Origin: Plicaturopsis crispa FD-325 SS-3
Taxonomy: Eukaryota > Basidiomycota > Agaricomycetes > Amylocorticiales > Amylocorticiaceae
Direction: 5' to 3'
DNA: 64,000 nucleotides
NCBI GenBank assembly: GCA_000827205.1
Contig: KN832560.1
Location: 1,441,244 to 1,505,243 of the forward strand
The notes under the pieces are model-generated. The model was given only the letters and a program-made list of their open reading frames with translations, ran no database searches and was not told the origin of the DNA. Below are positions 23,083-35,900 of this stretch, piece after piece. The position numbers were made by a program, and so were the translations under genes. Positions within the stretch are counted from its first letter, which is position 1; each line of letters starts with the position of its first letter.

Positions 23083-23757
23083 ATGTCTCCGAGTCCACAC
23101 AGGCCGGGACATGGTGTATTTATGTAGTCACTCGTTTACACTGTATTATATTCTAAGTATGTGCTATCGCTGTGCTATCGAGTTCGCTTTGCTCGACTTG
23201 AACCTTACGCCCTTTAAAGTTGTCAAGTATGCCTTAAAGTAGAATGATGCAATTGACTCAACCACAAACCTCTTTCTCTGATGTCCCGTTGCCTTCGAGT
23301 CGTCTGACTACGCTACGACAAGAATTTCTCCCACAGAGACCATTCTTCTCTTCCAGTCCTGGGACGGTCCAAAGAAGCTACATATCTTGTCCCAGTATCG
23401 CCACCGGATCGCGACTAAGTATACCTGGACCGTACGGTCCGCCACTGACTTTCATCGTACTGACCGTTACCACATGTTTTGAAACAGCGAGCGCTCGCTG
23501 GTATCGTTTCTTCGGGCGCTTGCAGTCCTAAAATCGTAGTCCTATTACACCAATTCATCGCTGTCGCGAAGGACAGCAAGTACTGCGACAATCACCAGAG
23601 CATACCTGGACCGATCCAGACTCGGTCCTCCCGGGCTTGTACCTGCTTGTATGAAGTGGTGCCCATGGGCAATTATATTTCATCTAGTTCGCTCGAGGCT
23701 TGAGCTGTGTATATACCCCGCGGCGCCTTTCTTCCCCTTTACTACTAGCCTCTCACC
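23083..23757. other. Intergenic, promoter region of the F-box gene
   Basis: 675 bases. Contains ATACCTGGACCG twice (23421-23432 and 23602-23613); the first lies in a perfect 14-bp palindrome GGACCGTACGGTCC at 23427-23440. A TATA-like GTATATACC near 23709 is about 50 bases before the F-box start codon. No gene seen. Confidence 0.45.
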
Positions 23758-25898
23758 ATGAGCGTTTTCAACCCCAGGATACTGGACGCTAGCGTCCGCG
23801 ACGTTACGGCTTTACTCTCCGATACGCAGAAGGCGGATGTTCTACTGAACGCAGTTGAGCATCTACAACACAACGTGTACGTCTTGGATAGTCTAGACGA
23901 TATTCCATGCTAACGGAGCAACGCTAGGTCTAGGGCTGTCATAGAGAATGCAGTCCAGTCCTGTCTTCAGATACGTGCGTTAGCGCCGAAATGTGTAGCA
24001 CGAGCTCGTGTGATACGTGCGAAAGCAAGACTTGCCTCCGGAATTCAATCAGGAGTACAAGAAGGTACGTATCACCGTCCCTCATAGATGTCTAACAGCA
24101 GGCTTCACATGGACCCCCCAGATTTGAATGCTGCTCTACAGGCTGAGCCAGATAATTCAGCGGCGAAAGCCCTGTCTCAGCGGAGGACCCCCGAGAATGT
24201 CGGCGGAGCGCTTGCCTCCCACATTGCAAATACCTTCGCGCGCAGTTCTCCGTCTACGTCGTTCTCTACCGAGCTATGGCGAGAGATCGCGTTATACCTT
24301 CCTCGCCGCGATCTTCTGTCCCTACTCTGGGTACCTCACGTACTCTCTCGGATAGCTTCTCAACTGCTTTTCCGGACCATCAACCTGCACTTCAGTGCAT
24401 GGGTGCCCACGGATGAGGACGTTGAAGGGGAGTCATGGAGCTCAGACGGACATGCGGCCGCAAGAGCGGCGGACACTCCACATTCACTGAGAAGCGCGGA
24501 TATCCTTACCCATATGATCGTCGATCCGGGATTTTCGAGCCTCGTGCGCACGTTGAGAATCCACGCCGTGACACGAGACAGCGGTGCCATGTCGTTTCAG
24601 ATAGGTGAGTACCCTACCGTCAGTAGTTGCTGTGTCATACTGAAACTAGGGTACCAGGCATGCTGGGAAACGTTCTACCGAAACTCAAAAACTTGAAGAA
24701 TGTGCATTGCTCTGGTAACGTCTTCTCGTCTGTCATTACACCACTGGGACTCATTACATGCAGCAAATTACGATGACCTGCTCCCCATCATGCACCTTGT
24801 GCGAAGATCGTGCCCAAAACTGCAGGGATTGTCCTTAAAGTATGTCTGTGTCTATTCTTGAATGCCCGTGGCTCAGGTATATTAGTATCTTCAGGTCTTC
24901 TGAAAACCCCGGGGAACTTGAACTCCCCGAGTTCAAGTATCTCAAACACTTCTCTTACCGCGGTACCGGCAATGACATGCTACCAATCCAAAACATACTC
25001 TCGCAGTCCAGGAATACCCTCCAACGCATAGCGCTCCACAACAGATCGTGGACGCTGTCCACAGATATGGCCATCCGCAATCTCACACATCTGGACGTCT
25101 CAGCCCAGGTTCCATCCGACAGCCAGGCTTTCGCCACGATCCTCGAAAACGGACATCAGCTCCAATATCTTCGCATCCACTGCGTTCTCCGGTGTGAAGC
25201 GTCGGCGCAGTTCAAGGCACACCTACACGCGCTGCCGTTCCTGCGCCATTTCTCATTCTCGGTCATGAGCATACATCGCCTCGTGCAGGACCCTGAACTT
25301 TTCCTAGCGGTCGCCGAGTTCCTTCGCGGCCGGAGTAGATTGCGAGGGCTACAGCTGACGGTGTGCGACTCCGAGACAGTCCAGCGGTCCGTCGGATTCG
25401 ACCACGGCGTTTGGGGCCTCTTGCCGACGCTGCCCGACTTGCAAACACTCTCTATCACGTACCCGAGAGGCTTAGCCCCGGGATTGGCGTGTTGGCTAAT
25501 CCCGCGGACCGTCACATCTCTTGGATTCGATTGCTTGAAGATACCGTCGCGCGAGCCGGTGTCGTTCTTGAATGTATGTCTCTCTGACTCCTTAACTTTG
25601 ACCCATTGATCTTACGTGCCTCCAGCAATTACGCGCGGGGCTTCCCCCCGGGCTGCGCTATGTCACGCTCAAAAGTTTGTCGTGCAGCAATGTCTCCGAA
25701 ATCGTGGAAGAAGGGTTCCCCATGGCGCGACTCCTCCGCTGTGGGGATCAGTACTGGACCATTACACGCAAAAATGATGGGAGAGCTGAGCTCGAGCAAT
25801 GGCCAAAGAGGCGAGTCGATTACCACGCGACGGAGTGGCTGGAGTGGTTAGATTGCAAGGAGCACCACTTGGACTTCTCTTCGGATTTTTGGTTCTGA
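23758..25898 (+). CDS. F-box protein with TPR-like N-terminus and LRR-like C-terminal part
   Basis: Probable substrate adaptor of an SCF ubiquitin ligase. The first exons encode SVFNPRILDASVRDVTALLS and a TPR-like helical stretch ending DLNAALQAEPDNSAAKALSQ. The F-box follows: FSTELWREIALYLPRRDLLS, LLWVPHVLSRIASQLLFRTI. The remainder has leucine-rich irregular repeats (LKHFSYRG, TLQRIALHNRSW, NLTHLDVSAQVP, QLQYLRIHCVL, LQTLSITYP). Exons joined by short introns with in-phase GT-AG ends near 23877, 24062, 24603 and 25573; joins around 24650-24850 are less sure. The TPR-plus-F-box arrangement is known in Agaricomycete gene families. No signal peptide. Confidence 0.75.
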
Positions 25899-25924
25899 CA
25901 GACGAAGAGCACACGAACGTTGGC

Positions 25925-25960
25925 TCGTGTAACATATGTAAATCGTGTAACATATGTAAA
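25925..25960 (+). repeat. 18-bp tandem repeat, two units
   Basis: TCGTGTAACATATGTAAA occurs twice in a row, without mismatch, just after the F-box stop codon. It probably lies in that gene's 3' untranslated region. Confidence 0.75.
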
Positions 25961-26019
25961 ATGTGGTAGATCCATGCCGATAATATCTCCGTATAAATAT
26001 ACCCTGCTTGTACATCTCA

Positions 26020-27460
26020 TCAGAGTTTTGTCGTCAGGGCTCCCGAGGCGAGGACTTGGCCGCCGTCGAGTGCAATATGTGCGCCGGTGACGTGTGCCGA
26101 TGCGGGGGATGTTAGGAAAAGCGCTGTGCCTGCGAGGTCCTGCGGAATGCCGACGCGACCTGTAGGCTGGCCAGCTGCCATCTTGTCTCCCGCAGTCTTG
26201 AAGCCATACGCAGTCATTCGGCTAGGAAATACGCTGTCGAAGAAGAGTGCATTGGATTCAATCCATTGGTGTTATATTGATCATTGGTAGGCTTACCCTG
26301 GCAATATTGCGTTTACTCTGGAGGTTGGCATCAGTATGCGACGTAGCTAACATCAAGAGGGGCGAACGCACGTAACGTGGCTCGGGGCGAGCTTGAGGGC
26401 CAAACTAGAAGTTAGATGGTTTACTGAATGCATGACCATTGAGCGAGACGGTAGAGAAATGAGTTGGCTAGAGCAATAGCGCACCCGCTGCTTTACTTGT
26501 CCCGTCTATATTCAAACCTCCATTAGACGTCTTTCGAGAATAGAAGACGCGACAGACGTACAACTCCATGTACCAGTCCCAGGACTGGCGAGCGTTCCAC
26601 CTTCTGCTCTTGGAGAAAGGGACGCGACCGAAGAGATATTGATGACCCGAGCAGGATCTAAGTTGGTGGAGTCTTTTACCAGGAGGTCGGTGAGGCTTTG
26701 CAGAAAGAATATGAAGCATGAGCACACTTCGTGGGGAAATAGCCGTGGCAATATTACCCGACAGTCACTGTTCATCTCAAATAAGTAACATGCTAGGAGA
26801 ATATTGCGGTGGCAGCCCTAACCGTAAAATATAGATTTGACGTTGATGGCGAACACGTTATCCCATCCTTTCGCCTCGGGGAAGTCTGTATAGGGGGCGC
26901 CCCACGTTACACCTGAGTTGTTGACGAGGATATGTAGCTTGCTTTCGCGCTTCTTGAATTCAGCGACGAGAGCATCACAGCCCGCTTTCGTCTGAATTGG
27001 AACGTTAATCAGTACTGGCTGATCCGAGCTATCACCGCGAACATACATTCAAATTAGCGACAATGTACTCCGCTGACCCGGGGCCCTTCGCAGTGAGCTC
27101 TTGTGCCGTCTGCGACGAGGTTCAGTGAGCTTACGGGAAGCATAGACGTGTGACGAACCTCCTTAAGGATGCTTTCTTTGCGAGCCGCAATGTAAACTTT
27201 GGCGCCGTTCTGGGTGAGAGCTGCAGCTATTGCCTTTCCTACACCGGTCCCGCCTCCAGTGACGAGCGCTGGACCAGCCCCCATATGTCAGTCGCGTTCG
27301 ACGCCCGATACTTCTGTGTACAAGTTACTCACCTATCTTGCCTTTGACATTGAAAAGGGAGCTGACGGAGAGATCTATAAGACAATAATTTAGCTGTTAT
27401 TGCTTCTGGGTCGGATAATACGATAGTCGAGTGCTATGCTTACTTACCTGGCAGAGACAT
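26020..27460 (-). CDS. Short-chain dehydrogenase/reductase (SDR)
   Basis: NAD(P)H-dependent SDR like those annotated as rhamnolipid-type 3-oxoacyl-ACP reductases in mushrooms; substrate unknown. Tiny first exon MSLP, then LSVSSLFNVKGKI, the cofactor motif ALVTGGGTGVGKAIAAAL (TGxxxGxG), IAARKE, VNNSG (NNAG motif), INISSVASLSP with the catalytic Ser, YGTSKAAVNHLTSSLALKLA with the catalytic Tyr and Lys (Tyr codon split by an intron), VTVNAILPGVFPSRM, and ASAHVTGAHIALDGG. About ten exons. The join after VKSIFY (near 26825 to 26706) has no fully convincing in-frame acceptor and needs transcript data. Otherwise intact. Confidence 0.83.
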
Positions 27461-27744
27461 GACGGGGAAATGGAAGTAAGATAAAGTGCCTCAGTGCGGG
27501 GCAGCTAAGTATGAAAGGCGGGGTATTCCGGCAATGTCAATTGCCGGAACGCGTTACACTGATCCTGCCGACCAAGACTACTCAGAAGTACAGCCGCAGG
27601 ACTACGGGTAAGTACTGCATGAAGCCTGTACTTAGGGAACGGTTGGATCGCCCTCCAAAGGTGCGTAAAAGTGATGCAAATCCTGCTGTACCATTACAAC
27701 GCTGTACATTTATAATGCTGAGCAAAGTCTCATGGGGGTCACCT

Positions 27745-28818
27745 TCAAGGGTCGACCTCCTCGACTTCGGCGATACGACTATCCAAGAGTCGAAGCACGG
27801 TGTCAAAGCCGACCAATATTCTGGAGTCTGGTCCCTCCCCAGGAGTAAGACGCGTGTGTGCAAAGTCGATTAGCTTGACGTCGCATGGCATCCCTGGCCG
27901 TTTCTTTGCATCGTCGTCGTCATCATCATCTCCTTCATCCTCCTCCTCCTCCTCCTCGGTATCATCGGCAAGAAACTTCTGCACCCCTTCTTCGGCGCGT
28001 ACCCAATCTGCTTCGTATACGATCAAGAGGCTAGTCGCCACCAGCCGTGCCTCTAAATTGGCAACGGCGTCGCGTATTTCGGATATTTCATCTCGTAGGG
28101 CCTTGAGGATAGGAAGCAGCAGAGCACGAGGTAGCCCCGATGAAGACCCCTCCGACGCTGCTAAGGGGAAGAATTTTGCAATCCCTTCCGGTAGCTGTGA
28201 TGATGTGATCGATTTGCCATACGATTTAGGCACAAGTGTAGGCTCCGACGCGTCCTTGTCATAAACCTATCGAAATACGCGTCAGATCGTGGGCAAACCA
28301 GCATACGGACTACATGGTACACACTTGGAAGCCAGTCAGGCGCACACCCGTTTCGTGCGACGTTGTCTCGCGTGCGGTTTTGTCCATCCGTTCCTTCTTT
28401 TCGGGAGTCGCGTCGTCATCGTACAGAACTGTGCCCAACTTTATGTCGAGTATGTTCGGCTTGATGAACGGATACGCGATGTTTTCCAAAACGATCTCGG
28501 GTGAAGGTAGAGACGAGGTAATCAGCACGCGACGGCCAATCATTCCGCAGAACTGTAGTACTCATCTGCTTTCTCCTCGACAGGGAGTAAATTGACTCCA
28601 TCGCCCTGATTCGTTTCATCGACCTTTCCTTCCAGCTTCAGAGTTCCATAGAATACAGGGATAAACTCCTGCAGCCGTTCCAGCTTCGGGTCCGAGAGGG
28701 TAGTTTGGTAGAATTGAAGCTCGAGCGGGAGAGCAGGTTTGATGATGAGAGATCCGTCCTCTGTCGTGTTTATTCCACCATGGCCACCGACTTGAGCGAA
28801 AAGCTGTGTTTCAGCCAT
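27745..28818 (-). CDS. IPK2: Inositol polyphosphate multikinase (Arg82/IPK2 type)
   Basis: Phosphorylates Ins(1,4,5)P3 stepwise to InsP5, giving precursors of phytate and pyrophosphates; usually nuclear in fungi. Start at MAETQLFAQVGGHGG (the ATG at 28818). Signatures: EFIPVFYGTLKLEG; IVLENIAYPFIKPNILDIKLG with the PxxxDxKxG catalytic motif; TSLLIVYE; and DVKLIDFAHT (the IDF metal-binding motif). A run of 16 mostly Asp/Glu residues sits just before the last motif, as in yeast Arg82. Introns: about 28319-28265 (FQ to VYDK), and a probable 44-nt one before FCGMIGRR near 28555-28598. Divergent from the next gene with 128 bp between starts. Confidence 0.87.
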
Positions 28819-28946
28819 CAAGTTCGTCGTGGATTGTGCGATGCGATGCTCGAGCAGATCGTTCGCGATGAAAGGACGCCAAAACTGAGCGCCGAGCGCA
28901 GATGTATCCTGAGATTGTTGGTCTTGGCGCTTTCATCCGCACCGCC

Positions 28947-29225
28947 ATGTCCAACGTCGACTATTCTGCCAATACCTATATCGCGGTCACACTTTCGCCG
29001 TCGTCGACCTTCCAGCAGGACCCTGCGTCGTTGAGCATGGTCCACCCCGCGTTGACGCACGTCGGCCAAGTCGGTGCGCTGCAGGACGTGCAGTTACTGA
29101 GCGTGCCAAACGGGGATTGGAACAGTGTGAAGGACGACGTGCTCGGTAGACTTGGCGGGCAATCCGGCGTCGTCAGAGTGGATGTACAACAGCAGAAGAC
29201 GAGAGCGAAGAGAGACGAGTTGTGA
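28947..29225 (+). CDS. Small protein of 92 residues ending in KRDEL
   Basis: One exon; start chosen at the ATG in the good context ACCGCCATG, though the frame is open with an ATG at 28902. Reads MSNVDYSANTYIAVTLSPSS then QDVQLLSVPNGDWNSVKDDV and a C-terminal KTRAKRDEL. No signal peptide is visible, so the RDEL end is probably not an ER-retention signal. The regular hydrophobic pattern suggests a small folded cytosolic protein. I do not recognise a family. Divergent from the inositol kinase. Confidence 0.6.
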   Translation: MSNVDYSANTYIAVTLSPSSTFQQDPASLSMVHPALTHVGQVGALQDVQLLSVPNGDWNSVKDDVLGRLGGQSGVVRVDVQQQKTRAKRDEL

Positions 29226-29922
29226 TCAAGTACGTTCGATTGGCTGCCCAAGTTCTGTAGACAGAATAGGAACTCATACGGGAGAATTTATTTTGCTCCA
29301 GGAAGTGGAAGACGGCTACACGCTACATGACTCTGTAACACCATTCGCATCGACTACGAGTAATAATACGAGAATTGCGAGAAACCAGGCATAAAGAATA
29401 TCCACGTCCAAGATAATTCTGGCAAGCAGCTTTAACCCAGCGCGTCATACGATCACACCGAAACAGGTTGACCATTCGAGCCACGACCGTTATCATGGGG
29501 CGATGGCGGAAATATCGTTGTATCGGATGGGAGGATAAACACAATACCTGCATGCTAAGAGCTGTTTTATTCGATGCGCCAGAGTACCATTGCTGAACTG
29601 GTGTAAATAAGCATGAAGTACGTACACTGTAAGGGCATGCGATATATCGTTTATCGTGCTCACCGGGGGGGGGCGTGTGAACTCCCTGCTGTACTATCTA
29701 TGCATGCATAAATATTAGAAAACGCGTAGTGAAATTAGTGTGCAATGTTGGTGCAATGTGCGACGCCGCAAAACGGCGCAAGAAGGAATGAAGCCGCATT
29801 GCCGGCCGCGGTCCCTGAAATTTCCGAGGCCAGACATCGGCGCTCGAAATTGGTAGATGACGGGCGATTACACCAAGGCAGTCCAGTCTAATTACAACGT
29901 ATATTCTCTCTCTTTCCATAAT
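29226..29922. other. Intergenic, upstream of the intersectin gene
   Basis: About 700 bases with only short unsupported frames. Has a run of nine G at about 29665-29673. The open frame of the intersectin gene extends 66 bases above its chosen start, to an ATG at 29857. Confidence 0.4.
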
Positions 29923-32900
29923 ATGTCGCAGTGGGGGCAAGGCCAACCGGGCTACCAGTACCCCCAGCAGACAGGGTTTCCTGGTGCCAACCCCCAGTTC
30001 CAGCAGAATCCTCAATTTCAGCAGAATCCACAGTTTCAACAGGGCTTTGGACAGCAAGGCGCGTTGGCGCCGCAGCAGACTGGCTTTCCAGGACAGCAGC
30101 AGCAGCAACGGCCTCCAGGGTTCCAACAGCCGCAGCCTACTGGGTTCCAACAGCCTCAGCAGACGGGATTCCAACAACCTCAGCAGACGGGATTCCAACA
30201 ACCCCAGCAGACGGGCTTCCCGGGTGGATCTGGCTTTCTGCAGTCGCAACCGACAGGATTTCAAGGTCCTGGAGGTAATTTCCAGCAAGCGCGTTCACCT
30301 ATCCCACCGGTACCTCCGCTTCCAGGTCAATTCCAGCAGCAGCAGCAGCAGCAACCGCAGAATAGTGGTTTCCTTGGAGCTCAGCAGCAGCAGCCTAATC
30401 GGTTCCTCAGCCCGTCGCCCGGACTCAGTGGTCCCTTGACCGCACAGCCCACGGGGTATGCTGGTGGGGGTGGCTTTGGGGGTGCACCGCTGGTGCCGCA
30501 GGTGACCGGCTTTGTCGACCCGCGGCTGCAAATGATGCAGAGCACGTTCATGCCAATGAATATGTCCGCGCCGTACAATGCTGCGGGCGCTCCGCAATTG
30601 GCGATGCAGCCTCAAGGCGCGCCCTCTCTCCAGCAATCGTTCCAGCAGCATAATCAGGAGAAACGGGGCACGACGGCACCGAAGATCCCATGGACGCTCT
30701 CAAAGGCGGAGAAGAAAACGTATGATCAAACGTTCAGAGCATGGGACACAGACGGGACAGGATTTCTCGATGGCCAGGCTGCCCTGAAGGTATTCGGAAA
30801 GAGCGGGTTGGACAAGAATGATCTCGCTCGAATATGGTATGTCATGTTAGCGCACGCTTTCTTTGTGTTCTGACGGGAGCCACAGGACTCTGGCGGATAC
30901 CGACAATCGAGGGAAACTCAATTTGGCAGAATTCCACATTGCCATGGGTCTCATATACCGAAGTACGTCAATTGCGTGTGCATGAAAGACTTTGTTGAAC
31001 GCGTATGCAGGACTAAACGGCAATGACATCCCTGATGAGCTTCCTCCCGAGCTCATCCCTCCGTCCTCTCGCGACCTAGACGCGTCTGTCAATTTCCTCA
31101 AAGATGTGCTCAAACACGATTCGCGTGCCCGATCTCCTGGTGTAGATACACCGGTATCTCGCCTCAAAGAGCGTTCTTTCACCGGTTCTTCAGCGCCGGG
31201 AGCGGGCGGACGTCAAGACGCTACAGTGTACAAGCACTCAGATACCGAGCCCCCTGGTGGTTTCTATCAGCCCCGTTCTCGCCATATAGACCGGAGTGCT
31301 GTGCGTACGCGCAGTGACGACGACAGCCCCGCTGCAGATCTGTCCGACATGAAACGGCAGCTTGCGAACACGGCAAAAATGCTCGACCGCACCGCTGAGG
31401 AAGACGCGCACCGCACGGCCGAGGATGAGGCTCTCGAACGAGAGATGTCGGACCTCCGATATCGCATCAAGCGCGTGCAGGAGGACCTGGAGTACGTCTC
31501 GCGCGGCCCGCGTACATCTGGGAAGGACGAAGAGCGCAGACGCCTCGAGCGGGAGCTGCTGAAGCTCATGCATGAGCGTGTGCCTGAACTGGAACGAAAA
31601 ATCGAGGATCGTCAGGCGCGGAAGGAGCGAGAGAAACGGGAATGGGAGCGCGACCGTGATCGGAGGAACGATAGATTCGGGCGGTATGATGAACGCTCCG
31701 GAGGGTATTCTTCTCCATCGTCCAGGTACAGGGAAGACGATGATCGCGATGGGCGGTACTCGCGCGGCTCATATGATAGGGATAGAGACGACAGGGACTA
31801 TGACCGCGACAGGTCTTACCGCGCGCGCGACCGCTCCCGCGATAGAGACAGGGATGGCGATAGACCTCGCAGTCCTCCTGCAGCTCGGTCACCGCCGCCA
31901 CCGCCACCCTCTGCCCCGCCAGCGACTGCCATCAGCAAGCCGCCTCCACCTGCTCCAAAACCGACCGCTTCCCCGGCACCCAACACGAAGAACATGACGC
32001 CTGAGGAGCGGCAGGCATTCATCCGCGCTGAGGCTAAACGCAGGATGGAGGCTCGCATGCAAGCATTGGGAGTTGTTTCAGCGTCATCGTCTCCTACGCT
32101 GGACAGCTCGGTGGAAGATCGACTAGCTCAGGAGAAGAAGGAAGCGGAAGAGAAGGCTCAAGAGGCAGAGAAGCAAGCCGCCGAAAGGGAGCGTTTACGA
32201 CGGGAACGACTGGAAGGCGAGAAAGCTCTTAAGGAGGGGAAGTCTACACCCTCCCCGGCTACACCCACGCCCACTACCACTGCGCCCCCACCGGCACCTA
32301 CTCCGGCAGCTCCCAAACGTGCTCCTGCTCCTCCGCCTCCCAAGTCACGAGGAGGTCGGCCCCCAGTCGCACCTCGTGCTTCTGCTCCTGCACCAGCGCC
32401 TCCCGTTGCACCGCCCGCGCCTGCGGAACCAGAGGTCGACCCTGAAGAAGAGAAGTTCAAAGCAAGAGAAGAGGCGTTGCGCAAGCAGCGCGAAGCTCGT
32501 GCCGCACGACTTCGACAATTGGAGGAAGAGGAGGAGGAGGCGCGGCGGGCTGAGGAACAATACGAGGCCCGCCGCCAGGCACTGGCGCAGGCGAAGAGCC
32601 CTTCCGCTACCCCCGTTCAATCGCCACCCCCACCTCCGCCACCCCCACCCGCGCCTGTCGCGGAAACTCCTTCGTTTGCTGATGCGCCTCCACCGCCCCC
32701 GCCCCCGCCGCCTCCTATGCCCCCTGCCTCGACGCCAGCAAGCCCACCGAGCGACAAGTCCAAGACCAACCCTTTCAGCAGAATGATGAAAGAAGGCTCG
32801 GGCACCACCCCTACACCGCCCGCGGCTCCGGCGGCAAATGGGAGTGGCCACAATCCTTTCTTCCGTCCTCAGACCGCCCCTCCTCCTTCCGCTCCAAAGA

Positions 32901-35900
32901 GTCCTGCGCCACCGCCATCCAAGTCCACATACAATACAGCGCCTAGCAGTGAAGACGACTGGGACGAAATTCAGGAGAAAGAGGACGACGATAGTAGCGA
33001 AGACGAGTTGGACTCCTCCCGCGATTCACGTAACAAGCTTGCTCAGCAGCTGTTCCGCGGTATTCTCCCGTCAAGACCTCAGTCAGCTGCGGCAGGTACG
33101 ACGACTTCTCCTCGGTCTTCAACGCCCTCTACACCAGTGGCCCCAGCCGCGCCGCCTCCGCCACCTGCAGCACCGCCAGCGCCCAAAGCACCCGCTGCAC
33201 CATCGGCGCCTATACCGAGTGCTCCCCCCGCTGACCGTGGAGCCCTTCTGAGTGCCATTCAGGGAGGCGCGAAACTGAAGAAGGCCGTCACGAAGGATAG
33301 CAGTAAGCCCCAAGTGACTGGTCAAGTTCTAGGTGACGCTGCACCCCCTCCTCATATTAATGCCGTGCCAAGACCTGTCTCTCCTCCGGCGCCGGTCGCA
33401 CCTGTGGTTGCACCACCGCCACCGCCTTCTTTCCCCTCGGAGCCCACGCCTTCCGCAGAAGACTCGCACTCTAGTAAGCGGATTTCAGTCGACTGGTACG
33501 CTGGCCTGGCAGCTGATCAAGGACACGGAACAATCAACCCTCTCCCCGCTACTGTTGAAGAAGACGAACACGAAGAGGATGATGCGTATGTCAATGTCCC
33601 CCCGCCTGAAATTCAAGTACACGAACCTCTCGGCGAGGAGGCTCCTCAACAGGACCAGGAGGATCCGATGGCGGACATTGACAAATCCATTGGTAACGTC
33701 GCACGTCGATTATAGCATTCATCTAAGCTGACTTTCAATTTCAGAACACCGAGTACGGTCCCTATATCCTTACGAGGGTCAACGTCCAGAGGACCTATGT
33801 GAGTATAAATCATATCATCATTGTGAATGCAGTTATGAATAAACCTCTATGAAGCTTTCGGGGAGAATCTCATCTTGACCGCCCACCCTTCGAAATCTGG
33901 AGGTGATTGGTGGTATGGCACCGTAGTGCGAGACGGAAAATCCGGCTTCTTCCCTCAGACCTATGTTCAGCAACTGGAATCAGGTAAGTTACCATCCATT
34001 TTCCTCTCGATGAAAACTGAATGACTCGCGTAGTCACGGCAACCGCTGTATACTCGTACACTGGCGGCAATGCCGACGAACTTCCATTTGCCGAAGGGGA
34101 CACGCTCAACATCGTGGACCGAAGCGAAGAAGACTGGTGGAAGGCGGAGCAGGGCGGCGTGGTATTCATCGTACCAGCTGCCTACCTAGAAGTTGCGGAG
34201 GGTTAGTGGATTCACTCATTTCATGAGTTTCTTCTGTTTACATTCTCTGTCGATAAACAGGCTAAAGTTTTCTTTTCTGTTCTCTTTCGCATGTACACCC
34301 CAATAAAATCTACTGATGACTCAACGGTCTAATTTTCACATGGATATCAAGTCGCTCTACCGCAAGCACTCGTGTCTGAAGCGCCGAAATCTTCACCGGA
34401 GTCCCTAGACACTCGTCCGGAAGAGGCCGACACCGATAGCTCTGACGAGGAAGGCTCTTCCGACTCTGAATACATGTCTTTCGGAGAGTCCGACGACGAG
34501 GATGGGGACCACGAAGAAACGAAAGCTGAACGTGAGGCTAGGGCCCATGAACGGCAATTAGTGCTCGAGGCTGCGGGTCTCATCGTCAAAGAGGATGTTA
34601 AGCCGCCCGCAGACGTTGTACGCTCGAGATCACTGCGTAAGCGACGTCCCCCTCCTGCTGCCCCGCAGAAGTCGACCGCTGCTACAACCTCGCCTGCAAA
34701 AGAATTGCCGCCTGTCCCCGAGCCTAGCGCGGAAGAGTCCGCAGCACGACTAGATGATGCTTTTGACCGATATGAGAATTACAAGCAGGCACACGAGACA
34801 TCCAACAATCGGCTGTCCGTGATATCGGTCGACACTGCACAATCCTCTCCACCAGTCTCTCCATCCCCCACTCAAGGTTCAACACGGGAAGGAGACGGCA
34901 AATCTTATTCCAGCCTACTTCATTTCCTAGGTCGAAGAACTCCTAACGATGGAGAGAAGCGGACGATGCCTATTATTTCAGGACCAATCATGCAGCAAAA
35001 GTCGAGCGACAATTCATCTGATTCGTCGGCGACTTTCGGTTCTGTGAGTGCATCTCGATGTTACGATGGGGTCTAGCCTAATTTCTTGTTCTCAAGTCTT
35101 GGGCAAGTTTGGTTGATAAGACGGCTCTAGACGAAATCCCCTCCGGCGAGCGTCGTCGACAAGAGGTGCGTGTTTTCTGAATAGAGTGTTTGTGAGATAG
35201 AGCTAACTTGAATCATAGGCTATCTTTGAATTGATTGCCACTGAGTCTGCATACGTTCGCGACGTTCAACTCATTGTAGAGGTAAAGTTGCTTCACATAG
35301 TTCATTTCGTCGTGGATCTGAGTTCGGGGTATTAGATTTTCTATTCTAGCTTGCTGAGCATGCTTGATCCCAAGGCGATCACCGTCATTTTCGCAAATAT
35401 CGAGGATATCTTACTAATCAACACGGTACGTTTTCAATGCTTTTCATTCACCGTTCTTGTTCATCTAAATGTGTGTGTCTAGACGTTTCTAAGCTCATTG
35501 GAGGAGCGACAAAAGGATTGCCGCTTGTATATCGACAGAATCGGCGATATTCTGAAGGGGCACATGTCCAGCATGGGCTGCTACATGGTATGTGATCTGT
35601 AACAATGCGTATTAATCGTTCTTACCCGCTCGGTAGGAGTACTGCGTCAACCAGGCCACAGCTATCAAGGTGCTTCAGTCTCTAAGGGAGTCGAATCCAG
35701 AGCTTGCTGCACATCTCCAGGTTCGCATGCACTGTTATATTACATCCTTCATGCTCACTTACGCCGAGACAGCGTCTTCGAGATGACCCAGCGGTGCGAA
35801 ATTTAGACCTGTCTAGCTATCTACTTGCTCCTAGTGCGCCCGTTCAATCATGCCCTCATCCCAATCTATCGCTTACTCTTTGCTTGGCAGTGCAACGGAT

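Noticed and set aside
27905-27960. Trinucleotide-rich run (CTC/CGT/CAT) that looks like a microsatellite
   Set aside because: It encodes the acidic run of the inositol kinase on the minus strand, a known feature of that family.
31860-33450. Long minus-strand frames rich in Gly and Ala
   Set aside because: They are the complement of the polyproline coding region of the intersectin gene.
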